Of a stretch of 64,000 bases of DNA, positions 17,090-25,264 are shown piece by piece. Origin of the DNA: Nonomuraea candida (GTDB taxonomy: Bacteria; Actinomycetota; Actinomycetes; Streptosporangiales; Streptosporangiaceae); contig NZ_JOAG01000009.1 in assembly GCF_000725485.1 (NCBI RefSeq), forward strand, positions 62,001 through 126,000, in the 5' to 3' direction. Made by a program: the position numbers and the translations under genes. The notes beneath the pieces are model-generated. The model ran no database searches and had not been told where the DNA came from. It was given only the letters and a program-made list of their open reading frames with translations. The stretch's first letter is position 1; each line of letters starts with the position of its first letter.

Positions 17090-19942
17090 TCATGGCAGGC
17101 CGGCCGCCCGATGGACGAGCTCGACCGGATGGCGGGCGGCGCGTCCCGCACCGTGGGCGATCTGCTGGCGGCAGGAGACCCCCGTGGCCGCGAGCAGGAC
17201 GCCGGGCCCGGACGCGGCGATCGCCGGGAAGAGCCGGAGGCCGCCGATCTTCATGGACAGGTCGTAGTGCTCGGCCTCGAAGCCGAACGATCCGGCCATG
17301 CCGCAGCAGCCGGCGTCGATCTCCCGTACCTTCGCGCCGGGGATCCTGGACAGCAGCGCGAGGGTGGCGGCGGTGCCGGTGACGGCCTTCTCGTGGCAGT
17401 GGCCGTGCAGGAGGATCTCGCGCCCGCGCAGCGCGTCGCCCAGGACCAGCGAGCCCTCGTCGACGGCCGCGACGAGCAGCTCGGGGACGAGCCGGGCGCG
17501 GGCCGCCACCGCCGCCACGCGGGGGTCGCCCGGGAGCAGGGCGGCGTACTCGTCCTTGAGCGTCAGCAGGCAGGACGGCTCCAGGCCGACGATCGGGGCG
17601 TCCGAGCCGGACAGGCGGGTGAGCAGATCGCCGGCCGTCGCCCGCGCCCGGTCGAGCAGGCCCTTGGAGATGGCGGCCCGGCCGCAGCAGCCCTCGGCGG
17701 CCAGGCGCACCCGGTAGCCGGCGCGCTCCAGCAGCTCCACGGCCGCGCGGCCGACGGCCGGCTCGGTGTAGGTGGTGAACGAGTCCGCCAGCAGGATGAC
17801 CTCCCGCGCCGTCCCGGGCTTCCGCGTCTCCCGCGCCGTCCCGGGCTTCCGCGTCTCCCGCGCCGTCCCGGGCTCCCGCGCCTGCTCGCCGCCCGGGCGT
17901 GGCGGTTTCCTGCGGGCGAACCAGCGCACCAGGTTGTCCCGCCGGAAGCGCGGCAGCGGGCGCCGGGTGCTCAGGCCGAGCGGCCCGCGCACGGCGGCGG
18001 CCAGCCAGTTCGACAGCGGCGCGGTGGCCGAGCCGAGCCGGTTGAGCGTCCTGATCGCGCCGAACGCCCGCGCCCGCGCCGGCACGCCGTGCACGGCCTG
18101 GTACTGGTGGAGGAACTCGCTCTTCATCGCCGCCATGTCCACCCCGAGCGGGCACTCCGACTGGCACGCCTTGCACTCCAGGCAGAGGTCGAGGATGCCG
18201 TGCAGCCGCTCGTCGCCCAGCTCCGCGCCCGGATCGGGCGAGGACAGCGCCTTGACCAGGGCGTTGGCCCGGCCCCTGGTGGAGTGCTCCTCCTCCCGGG
18301 TGGCCATGTACGACGGGCACATGACGCCCGTGTCGTCCTTGCGGCACACGGCGATGTTCATGCACCGGTCGGCCGCCCCGTGCAGGCCGCCCGGCCCGAA
18401 CGACAGGGCGGTGGCCAGCGGGCGCGGCTCGGGCGCCGCCGGGTCCCTCAGGTGCTCGGTCATGGGCGGCGCGTCCACGATCTTGCCCGGGTTCAGCCGG
18501 CCGTGCGGGTCGAAGACGTGCTTGACCTGCCGCATCGCCTCGTAGATCCGGTCGCCGAACAGCCGCCGGTTGAACTCGGAGCGGGCCAGCCCGTCGCCGT
18601 GCTCGCTGGAGTTCACGCCGCCGTGCCTGGCCGCCAGGTCGGCGATCTCCTCGGCCACCTTCCGCATCCGGCCGATCTCGCCGGGCGCGCGCAGGTCCAC
18701 GAACGGGCGGATGTGCAGGCAGCCGACCGAGCAGTGGCCGTAGAAGCCGGCCCGCAGCCCGTGCCGGTCGAGCACGGCGGCGAACTCCTCGACGTACGGC
18801 AGCAGCCGCTCCGGCGGCACGGCCGTGTCCTCCACGAACGCCAGCGGCCTGCGGCTGCCCACGCTGGAGGCCATCAGCAGGCCGAGCCCCGCCTTGCGCA
18901 CCTTGAGCACGGCCGCCTGCTCCCGCGCGGTGACGGCCTTGAGCGTGTGGTAGCCGTGGCCGTTCGCCTTCCAGGCGGCGGCCAGCCTGTCCACGCGGTC
19001 GGCCACCTCGGCGGGGGCGTCGCCGAAGAACTCCACGAACAGCAGCGCCTCCGGCTCGCCCGCCAGCAGGCCGCCGAGCCCGGCGTAGTCCACCCGCCGC
19101 CTGGACAGGTCGAGGATGGCCTTGTCCAGCAGCTCCACCGAGGCGGCGCCCAGGGACAGGGCGTCGGAGGTGGCGGCGATCGCGGCCGGGGTGGAGGTGA
19201 AGTGGCCGACGGCGATGGCCTTGGCCCGGGGCAGGTCCACCAGGCCCACGGTGGCCTCGGTCACCACGGCCAGCGTGCCCTCGGAGCCGGCGATCAGCTT
19301 GGTGAGGTCTCCGCCGGCGGCGGCGTCGAGGCGGAAGCCGCCCGAGTGGCGCCAGAAGCGTGGGAACCCCGACAGGTCGAGCCCGTCCAGCACGCCGGCG
19401 ACCGCCGCCTTCAGCCGGGCGTCGGTGGCCAGGTCGGGCGTGGTGGCGTCGGCCAGCACCACGCGCAGCGCCTGGACGTGGTCGATGGTGGAGCCGTAGC
19501 GGACGGAGTGGCTGCCGGCCGAGTTGTTGCCGATCATGCCGCCGATCGTGGCCCGGTCGCTGGTCGAGGTGTCGGGCCCGAACATCAGGCCGTGCCGGCG
19601 GGCGGCCCGGTTGAGCTGGTCCTGCACCACGCCGGGCTGCACCCTGGCGGTCCGGCCGTCGATCTCCAGGATGCGGTTCATGTGCCGGGAGAAGTCGACG
19701 ACCACGGCCGCGCCGACCGTCTGTCCGGCCAGGCTGGTGCCCGCGCCGCGCGGCAGCACCGGCACGCCCAGCTCGCCGCAGGCCGCCACCAGGGCCTGGA
19801 CGTCGTCGGCGTGCCGGGGGAAGGCGACGGCGAGCGGCTCGATGGCGTACATGCTGGCGTCGGAGGAGTACAGGTGCCTGGTGTACGGGTCGTCCCTGAC
19901 GTCGCCGGCCAGGAGCGGGCCCAGCGCGCGGGCCAGGCTCAT
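17090..19942 (-). CDS. GlcD-type FAD-linked 2-hydroxyacid dehydrogenase fused to Fe-S and CCG domains
   Basis: A 950-residue fusion. Residues about 35-185 are an FAD-binding type 4 domain (LPRGAGTSLAGQTVG, GMIGNNSAGSHSVRYG). About 220-465 is the FAD-linked oxidase C-terminal domain ending HVFDPHGRLNPGKI. About 525-600 holds two cysteine clusters (CMNIAVC...CPSY and CLECKACQSECP) for 4Fe-4S centres. About 690-950 carries two CCG-type modules (CCGRA, CHEKA, CCGMAGSFGF). This is the architecture of D-2-hydroxyglutarate/D-lactate/glycolate-type oxidoreductases that pass electrons to quinone. It starts with ATGA overlap on the aminotransferase stop. A linker near residue 700 contains three 27-bp tandem units. 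With its neighbours it probably oxidises glycolate or a related hydroxyacid to an oxoacid. Confidence 0.9.
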   Translation of the reverse strand: MSLARALGPLLAGDVRDDPYTRHLYSSDASMYAIEPLAVAFPRHADDVQALVAACGELGVPVLPRGAGTSLAGQTVGAAVVVDFSRHMNRILEIDGRTARVQPGVVQDQLNRAARRHGLMFGPDTSTSDRATIGGMIGNNSAGSHSVRYGSTIDHVQALRVVLADATTPDLATDARLKAAVAGVLDGLDLSGFPRFWRHSGGFRLDAAAGGDLTKLIAGSEGTLAVVTEATVGLVDLPRAKAIAVGHFTSTPAAIAATSDALSLGAASVELLDKAILDLSRRRVDYAGLGGLLAGEPEALLFVEFFGDAPAEVADRVDRLAAAWKANGHGYHTLKAVTAREQAAVLKVRKAGLGLLMASSVGSRRPLAFVEDTAVPPERLLPYVEEFAAVLDRHGLRAGFYGHCSVGCLHIRPFVDLRAPGEIGRMRKVAEEIADLAARHGGVNSSEHGDGLARSEFNRRLFGDRIYEAMRQVKHVFDPHGRLNPGKIVDAPPMTEHLRDPAAPEPRPLATALSFGPGGLHGAADRCMNIAVCRKDDTGVMCPSYMATREEEHSTRGRANALVKALSSPDPGAELGDERLHGILDLCLECKACQSECPLGVDMAAMKSEFLHQYQAVHGVPARARAFGAIRTLNRLGSATAPLSNWLAAAVRGPLGLSTRRPLPRFRRDNLVRWFARRKPPRPGGEQAREPGTARETRKPGTARETRKPGTAREVILLADSFTTYTEPAVGRAAVELLERAGYRVRLAAEGCCGRAAISKGLLDRARATAGDLLTRLSGSDAPIVGLEPSCLLTLKDEYAALLPGDPRVAAVAARARLVPELLVAAVDEGSLVLGDALRGREILLHGHCHEKAVTGTAATLALLSRIPGAKVREIDAGCCGMAGSFGFEAEHYDLSMKIGGLRLFPAIAASGPGVLLAATGVSCRQQIAHGAGRAARHPVELVHRAAGLP
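17801..17880. repeat. Three tandem 27-bp units inside the fusion dehydrogenase gene
   Basis: Copies at 17801-17827, 17828-17854 and 17855-17880 (last slightly diverged) encode repeated PGTARETRK in the linker between the ferredoxin and CCG parts. The unit is a multiple of three, so the frame is preserved. Confidence 0.9.
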
Positions 19943-21168
19943 CCGACCCCCTCCGCGCCCGCCGCGCCGTCCGATCCCGCCGCGCCCGCGCCTGCCGCGC
20001 CCGCGCCTGCCGCGCCCGCGCCTGGCGGGCCGGCCGGTTTCTCCAGGTACGCCAGCGCCGCCCGCGCCCCGCCCTCCTTGATCGGCACCCCGGCTCCCGC
20101 CAGGCCCATCTCGACCCCGCTCAGCGTGCCCGCCAGCATGAGGTCGTTGAAGTGGCCGAGGTGCCCGATGCGGAAGACGCGCCCGGCCAGCCGGCCCAGC
20201 CCGGTGCCGAGCGACATGTCGTACCGCTCCAGGATCAGCCGCCTGACCGCGTCGGCGTCGTGCCCGTCCGGCAGCAGCACGGCGGTGAGCGAGCTGGAGT
20301 GCTCGCGCTCGTCGGCGCAGAGCACCTCCAGCCCCCACCCGCGCACCGCCCGCCTGGTCGCCTCGGCGTGCCGGTCGTGCCGGGCGAAGACCGCCTCCAG
20401 GCCCTCCTCCGCCAGCATCACCAGCGCCTCGCGCAGGCCGTACAGCAGGTTGGTGGGCGGCGTGTACGGGAAGGAGCCGCGCCGGTTGGCCGCGATGACC
20501 GGCTCCCAGTCCCAGTACGAGCGCGGCAGCCGCCCCCGCCGCGCCAGCGCCTTCTCGCTGACCGCGTTGAACCCCAGGCCGGGCGGCAGCATGAGCCCCT
20601 TCTGCGAGCACCCGACGGTCACGTCCACGCCCCACTCGTCGTGGTGGTAGTCCATCGAGCCCAGCGACGAGATCGTGTCCACCAGCAGCAGCGCGGGATG
20701 CCCGGCCCGGTCGAGGGCGGCGCGCAGCTCGGGGACGCGGCTGCGCACGCCGGTCGAGGTCTCGTTGTGCACCACCATCACGGCGGCCACGTCGGGCGTG
20801 AGCCGCGCGGCCAGCGCGCCGGGGTCGGCGCCGTGCCGCCAGTCGCCGGGCACGAGGTCCACCACCAGCCCGAGCCTGGCGGCCATCTCGCACCACAACG
20901 AGGAGAAGTGCCCGGTCTCGAACGCGACCACCTTCTCGCCCGGCGACAGCGTGTTGACCAGCGCCGCCTCCCACGCCCCCGTCCCCGACGACGGATAGAT
21001 CACGACGGGGCCCGCCGTGCGGAAGACGGTCTTCAGCCGTTCGAGCAGCTCGCCCGCTAGCGCGGCGAACGCCGGGCCCCGGTGGTCGATCGTGGGCCGG
21101 GCGATCGCGCGCAGCACCCGGTCGGGAACGTTGGTCGGCCCAGGGATCTGCAGGAAGTGCCGGCCCAC
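19939..21168 (-). CDS. Serine-glyoxylate/alanine-glyoxylate aminotransferase (class V)
   Basis: A 409-residue PLP enzyme of the serine-pyruvate/AGXT family. It opens with HFLQIPGPTNVPDRVLRAI, contains PTIDHRG, SSGTGAWEAALVNTLSPGEKV, VVHNETSTGV, the VDTISSLGSMDYHHDEW aspartate region and the PLP lysine in CSQKGLMLPPG. It moves the amino group of serine or alanine to glyoxylate, giving glycine and hydroxypyruvate or pyruvate. The start is the GTG at 21168, behind GGAGGTGGC; upstream in-frame Met codons lack this and would place the palindrome at 21192 inside the gene. The C-terminus has an Ala/Gly-rich tail of repeated AGAAG. First gene of the operon, divergent from iclR. Confidence 0.9.
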   Translation of the reverse strand: MGRHFLQIPGPTNVPDRVLRAIARPTIDHRGPAFAALAGELLERLKTVFRTAGPVVIYPSSGTGAWEAALVNTLSPGEKVVAFETGHFSSLWCEMAARLGLVVDLVPGDWRHGADPGALAARLTPDVAAVMVVHNETSTGVRSRVPELRAALDRAGHPALLLVDTISSLGSMDYHHDEWGVDVTVGCSQKGLMLPPGLGFNAVSEKALARRGRLPRSYWDWEPVIAANRRGSFPYTPPTNLLYGLREALVMLAEEGLEAVFARHDRHAEATRRAVRGWGLEVLCADEREHSSSLTAVLLPDGHDADAVRRLILERYDMSLGTGLGRLAGRVFRIGHLGHFNDLMLAGTLSGVEMGLAGAGVPIKEGGARAALAYLEKPAGPPGAGAAGAGAAGAGAAGSDGAAGAEGVG

Positions 21169-21191
21169 TGTCTTGCCACCTCCGTGCCATG

Positions 21192-21212
21192 ACACGGCAC
21201 GGCGTGCCGTGT
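21192..21212. promoter_or_regulatory. 21-bp palindrome between aminotransferase and IclR gene
   Basis: Arms ACACGGCACG (21192-21201) and CGTGCCGTGT (21203-21212) are perfectly complementary around one base. The site lies 24 bp upstream of the aminotransferase GTG and 45 bp upstream of the IclR ATG, beside an AT-rich stretch (21218-21236) that probably holds the divergent promoters. It is the obvious candidate for the IclR-family operator. Confidence 0.65.
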
Positions 21213-21256
21213 AGCGGTTCATTAACATTAAAATCACCCCCCAGAGGAGTCAATGC

Positions 21257-21964
21257 ATGCAGAACGTGATCAACGCCCTCCGTGTGCTCGAAGAGGTCGC
21301 CGCCCGCCAGCCGATCGGCGTGGGCGAGCTGGCCCGGGCGCTCGGCCTGCCCAAGAGCACCGTGCAGCGCTCGCTCGTGACGCTGCACGAGGCGGGCTGG
21401 ATCAGGCCGGGGGGCGAGGTCACGCGCTGGCAGGTGACCAGCAAGGCGTTACGCCTCGCCCGCAGGACCGAGCTGGGGCTGCGCGACGCGGCCGTGCCGG
21501 TCATGGAGGAGCTGCGGCAGCGCACCGGCGAGACGATCCACCTGATGGTGCCCGAGGGCGACGCCGTGGTGCTGATCGAGCGGCTGGAGACCGACAAGCC
21601 GCTGCGCATCGTGCTGCCGCTGGGCACCCGGCTGCCGCTGCACGCCTCGGCCAACGGCAAGGCCGTCCTGGCCCATCTCGACCGCACGCTCGCCGAGCTG
21701 CCCGGCTACACCGACACCACGATCACCGACCCGCGCCTGCTGCGGGCCGAGCTGGCGGCGGTCGCCGAGCGCGGCTACGCCGACAACCGGGGTGAGTGGC
21801 GCTCCGACATCGCCGCCGTCGCCGCCGCGATCCTCGGCCCGGCCGGCCCGGTCGCCAGCCTCAGCGTCTCGACGCCGGCCAGCCGCATGACGGAGGAGCT
21901 GCGGGCGGAGTACGGCAAGCTGGTCCGCCGGGCCGCCGCGACCCTGGGGGAGACGCTCGGCTGA
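21257..21964 (+). CDS. IclR-family transcriptional regulator
   Basis: A 235-residue regulator: an N-terminal winged helix (residues 1-65, with GVGELARALGLPKSTVQRSLVTL) and a C-terminal effector-binding domain (GETIHLMVPEGDAVVLIERLE, LPLHASANGKAVLAHL). IclR proteins respond to small acids such as glyoxylate and pyruvate, which fits the divergent operon. ATG 21257 has AGAGGAG seven bases upstream; an overlapping out-of-frame ATG at 21253 is ignored. It probably represses both directions through the 21-bp palindrome. Confidence 0.92.
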   Translation: MQNVINALRVLEEVAARQPIGVGELARALGLPKSTVQRSLVTLHEAGWIRPGGEVTRWQVTSKALRLARRTELGLRDAAVPVMEELRQRTGETIHLMVPEGDAVVLIERLETDKPLRIVLPLGTRLPLHASANGKAVLAHLDRTLAELPGYTDTTITDPRLLRAELAAVAERGYADNRGEWRSDIAAVAAAILGPAGPVASLSVSTPASRMTEELRAEYGKLVRRAAATLGETLG

Positions 21965-21990
21965 CGCGCCGTGCCCGCCGCCCCCGGAGC

Positions 21991-22100
21991 GGCCTCGTCA
22001 CTGCGGGCGGACCGGCGAGCCCGTTCCGTCACTGCGGACGGCCGGCGAGCCCGTTCCGTCACTGTGGGCGGCCGGCGAGCCGGTTCCGTCACTCCGGGTG
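21991..22100. repeat. 3.7 tandem copies of a 30-bp unit at the lipoprotein 3' end
   Basis: Units at 21991-22020, 22021-22050, 22051-22080 and 22081-22100 (partial) share GTCACTGCGG and CCGGCGAGC segments. On the minus strand each unit carries TGACGGAAC, the first copy being the actual stop codon of the lipoprotein gene. The 3' end including the stop has therefore been amplified. Confidence 0.9.
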
Positions 22101-22685
22101 GACGTCGGTGCCCGGGCCCGGCTGCACCGGGTTCTTCGACGGGCTCTGCGGCCCGCTCGTCGGGCTGGTCTGCCCCGGGCTGGGCGGCTCGGTGACGCCG
22201 GGCGTGGCCGAGGGCGGGCCCGCCGGCGACGGGGTGAGGCTCGCGTACTGGCCGATCCGCGCCTTGACCGGCACCATCACGCGCACCGACTTGGCCTCGC
22301 GGAAGGTGAACGTCATCGGCACCGTGTTGCCGCGCGCGCCCGTGACCGTGCCGATGACCTGGTTGTTCATGCCGACCGCCTGCCCGGGAGGCAGCGCGAC
22401 CGGACCGGCCAGCCGCACGTCGCCGCCCCCTTCGACGGTGATCCGTTCGAGCTGGTCGGGCCGCTGCCCGTCGTTGACCAGCACCGCGTACAGGGGGAGC
22501 TGGGGCGGGGGCGAGGCCGGGTCGTCGCCGCCGAGGAGGAAGGCGTTGCGCAGGGACAGGGTCTTGCCCACGTTGGCGTTGGCGCCGTCGTTCTGCGGCA
22601 TCCTGTTGGCCTTGTCGAAACCCGCGTTCGCGCACCCCGTGGCCAGCACGGCCAGCACCAGCGCGGCGGAGGCGATGGGACGCAT
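22089..22685 (-). CDS. Secreted lipoprotein, possibly PCu(A)C/DUF461-like
   Basis: A 198-residue lipoprotein: signal MRPIASAALVLAVLATGC with the lipidated Cys18. A beta-rich body follows (LSLRNAFLLGG, LPLYAVLVNDGQRPDQLERITV, GDVRLAGPVALPPGQAVGM, VPMTFTFREAKSVRVMVPV), then a Pro/Ser/Thr-rich tail. The strand pattern resembles actinobacterial lipoproteins related to the copper chaperone PCu(A)C, but its Met/His copper ligands are not visible, so I do not call it a copper protein. ATG 22685 follows GGAGGAGG; an in-frame extension to 22802 is rejected because it precedes the signal. No operon partner; the next gene is divergent. Confidence 0.75.
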   Translation of the reverse strand: MRPIASAALVLAVLATGCANAGFDKANRMPQNDGANANVGKTLSLRNAFLLGGDDPASPPPQLPLYAVLVNDGQRPDQLERITVEGGGDVRLAGPVALPPGQAVGMNNQVIGTVTGARGNTVPMTFTFREAKSVRVMVPVKARIGQYASLTPSPAGPPSATPGVTEPPSPGQTSPTSGPQSPSKNPVQPGPGTDVHPE

Positions 22686-22859
22686 CGCTCTGCCCTCCTC
22701 CCGAGACGTCGTCCTTCCGCTACCCCCGAAACGCCGCCCCGAATCAGGCCGCGCGGGAGTCGCGGCGGGGCCGGGCGGAACGGTGTTCGCCCTGGTGACC
22801 ATCCATGTCCCGTCATGTACCGTCGCGGTTGACGGCGTGACCTACCCCAGGAGCGGTAG

Positions 22860-24194
22860 ATGGCCCAGCAGCGAGGATCAGAGGCGACAGATCAGCGCAG
22901 GCGGCGGCAACTGGTGCGGGCGGTGGTCGCCTCCGCCGTGGGCACCTCGATCGAGTGGTACGACTTCTTCCTCTACGGCTTCGCCGCCGGCACCATCTTC
23001 GCGGAGCTGTTCTTCCCCACCAGCGACCCCACGACGGGCCTGCTGCTCGCCCTCGGCACCTACTTCGGCGGCTTCGCCGCCCGCCCCATCGGCGCGGCGA
23101 TCTTCGGCCACTACGGCGACCGCATCGGCCGCAAGGCCACCCTCATCATCACCCTCCTGACCATGGGGGTCGCCACCGCGCTCGTCGGCCTGGTGCCCAC
23201 CTACGAGCAGATCGGCATCTGGGGCGGCATCCTGCTCACCCTCCTGCGCCTGCTGCAGGGCATCAGCGTCGGCGGCGAATGGGGCGGCTCGGTGCTGCTG
23301 GCCACCGAATGGGGCAGGACGCGCGGCGGCCGGCGCGGCTTCCTGGGGAGCTGGCCGCAGTTCGGCGTGCCCGTCGGGCTCGTGCTCGGCTACCTGGCCC
23401 TGGAGGTGTTCCAGCCGCTGCACCCCTACTGGGGGTGGCGCATCCCGTTCCTGCTCAGCATCGTGATGGCGGCCATCGGCCTCTACATCAGGCTCGGCAT
23501 CCTGGAGACGCCCGTCTTCGAGAAGGTCGTCAGGGAGAACCGGGTCGAGCGGGTGCCGGTGCGGCTGGTCATCGCCAGGAACTGGCGGGAGATCGTGCTC
23601 AGCGCGCTGCTGCGCACCGGGCAGCAGGCGCCGTTCTACATCTTCACTGTCTTCATCCTCACCTACGCCACCACGACCCTCGGCTTCGAGCGGAGCGACG
23701 TCTACTCGTACGTGATCGCCGCCGGTCTGGTCTCCCTGGTCACCGTGCCGTTCTGGGGTTACGTCTCCGACCTGGTGGGACGCAGGCGGCTCTACATGAT
23801 CGGCGCCGCCCTCATGGTGGTGTGGTCGTTCGTCTACTGGCCGCTGCTCGACACGCGCGTGCCCGCGCTGGTCTTCCTGGCCATCGTGCTGGCCGCGCCC
23901 ATCCACGACATCCAGTACGGCCCGCAGGCCACGTTCATCGCCGAGAGCTTCACCGGCCGGCTGCGGTACAGCGGCGCCTCGCTCGGCTACCAGCTCGCCT
24001 CGGTGACGGCCGGCGGGCCCGCGCCGCTGATCGCGGTCTGGCTGTACGCCACGTACGGCAGCTCGCTGTCCATCGCGATCTACATGGCGATCTGCGCCGC
24101 GATCAGCGTCGTGGCGGCCTGGGCCCTCAAGGACCGCTCGCAGCAGGACTACGCCGTCGAGTACGACGAGGCGCGTCCCGCCGCGAGCCAGTAG
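22860..24194 (+). CDS. MFS transporter of the metabolite:H+ symporter (MHS) family
   Basis: A 444-residue membrane protein with 12 predicted helices. Diagnostic MHS features: GTSIEWYDFFLYG near the start, GRKATLIITLLTMG after the first cytoplasmic loop (GDRIGRK), GGEWGGSVLLATEW, and the second-half loop VGRRRLYMIG. Relatives (ShiA, KgtP, ProP) move organic acids, shikimate, alpha-ketoglutarate or betaine with protons. Substrate unknown. ATG 22860 follows CAGGAGCGGTAG. It is alone between a divergent lipoprotein and a convergent hydrolase. Confidence 0.92.
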   Translation: MAQQRGSEATDQRRRRQLVRAVVASAVGTSIEWYDFFLYGFAAGTIFAELFFPTSDPTTGLLLALGTYFGGFAARPIGAAIFGHYGDRIGRKATLIITLLTMGVATALVGLVPTYEQIGIWGGILLTLLRLLQGISVGGEWGGSVLLATEWGRTRGGRRGFLGSWPQFGVPVGLVLGYLALEVFQPLHPYWGWRIPFLLSIVMAAIGLYIRLGILETPVFEKVVRENRVERVPVRLVIARNWREIVLSALLRTGQQAPFYIFTVFILTYATTTLGFERSDVYSYVIAAGLVSLVTVPFWGYVSDLVGRRRLYMIGAALMVVWSFVYWPLLDTRVPALVFLAIVLAAPIHDIQYGPQATFIAESFTGRLRYSGASLGYQLASVTAGGPAPLIAVWLYATYGSSLSIAIYMAICAAISVVAAWALKDRSQQDYAVEYDEARPAASQ

Positions 24195-24219
24195 ACGCCG
24201 CCCGCCGGGAGACGCGTGG

Positions 24220-25095
24220 CTACCGGGTGAGCAGCTCGCGCAGGGCCTTGACCACCTCCGCCGGCGCCTCCTCGGCCATGAAGTGGCCGCAGGTGACCGT
24301 ACGGTGGTCGAGGTCGTCAGCCCAGGCCCGCCACCGCTCGGCCGCGTCGAAGCCCAGCGCCGCGCCCCAGTCCTGCTGCAGCACCGTCAGCGGCATGCCC
24401 AGCCGCCGTCCGGCCCGCCGGTCGGCCTCGTCGTGCTCGACGTCCACGGTGGCCGTGGCCCGGTAGTCGGCCACGATCGACGGCACGGCCTCGCGCGACG
24501 CCTTGAGGTAGGCGGCGCGCACGTCGGCCGGGATCGCGTTCGGGTCGTTGGCCCACAGGTCGAGGAAGTAGCCGAAGAACTCGTCCGCCGCCCCGCTGAT
24601 CATGGCCTCGGGCAGTCCCGGGGGCTGCGCCATCAGGTACAGGTGGAACCCGACGGCGGCCGAGCGGCCGCGCATGACGTCCCAGGAGTCGAGCGTCGGC
24701 AGCACGTCCAGGGAGGCCAGGTGGGTGACGGCCTCCGGGTGGTCGAGCCCGGCCCGGATCGCCACGAGCGCGCCCCGGTCGTGCCCGGCCAGCGCGAACC
24801 GGTCGTGCCCGAGCGCCCCGGCCAGGGCGACGACGTCGGCGGCCATCGTGCGCTTGGAGTAGGTCTCGCCGGTGTCGGCGGGCTTGTCGCTGTCGCCGTA
24901 GCCGCGCAGGTCGGGGCAGATGACGGTGTGGTCGGCGGCCAGGTCGGCGGCGACGTGCCGCCACATCAGGTGCGTCTGGGGGAAGCCGTGCAGCAGCACG
25001 ATCGGGCTGCCCGAGCCGCCGACGGCGACGTTGAGCGCCACGCCGTCGGCGACGGTGACGCGCCGCTGGGTGAATCCGGTGATCTGAGGTGCCAT
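24220..25095 (-). CDS. Alpha/beta hydrolase, haloacetate dehalogenase/epoxide hydrolase type
   Basis: A 291-residue cytoplasmic hydrolase. The oxyanion motif is LLHGFPQTHLMW, the nucleophile is an aspartate in LAGHDRGALVAIR, and the catalytic histidine lies in TCGHFMAEEAP. This Asp-nucleophile arrangement with RGYGDSDKP is shared by fluoroacetate dehalogenases and epoxide hydrolases; sequence alone does not separate them. ATG 25095 with GGGAGAG upstream. Divergent from the BTAD regulator gene. No sign that it belongs to a catabolic operon. Confidence 0.85.
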   Translation of the reverse strand: MAPQITGFTQRRVTVADGVALNVAVGGSGSPIVLLHGFPQTHLMWRHVAADLAADHTVICPDLRGYGDSDKPADTGETYSKRTMAADVVALAGALGHDRFALAGHDRGALVAIRAGLDHPEAVTHLASLDVLPTLDSWDVMRGRSAAVGFHLYLMAQPPGLPEAMISGAADEFFGYFLDLWANDPNAIPADVRAAYLKASREAVPSIVADYRATATVDVEHDEADRRAGRRLGMPLTVLQQDWGAALGFDAAERWRAWADDLDHRTVTCGHFMAEEAPAEVVKALRELLTR

Positions 25096-25264
25096 GTCGG
25101 CTCTCCCTGTGTCCGTACGAGGTTCGTGACGTCCGTCTGGACGGCCCCGGCCCGTGGTCCGGCCGGTGACGTCACCCAACCTGCCGTCCTCCGATCAGCG
25201 CCCGGTCAGTGGCGGGTCAGCGATGGCCGCACCGCTCCCACCTGCGGATAACTTGGAGGTCAGG

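Noticed and set aside
16511..20650. A 1379-codon plus-strand frame antisense to the carrier, fusion and aminotransferase
   Set aside because: GC-driven shadow; the minus strand carries complete conserved motifs throughout.
21991..22100. CRISPR-like array
   Set aside because: The 30-bp units are directly adjacent with no spacers and no cas genes; simple tandem repeat.
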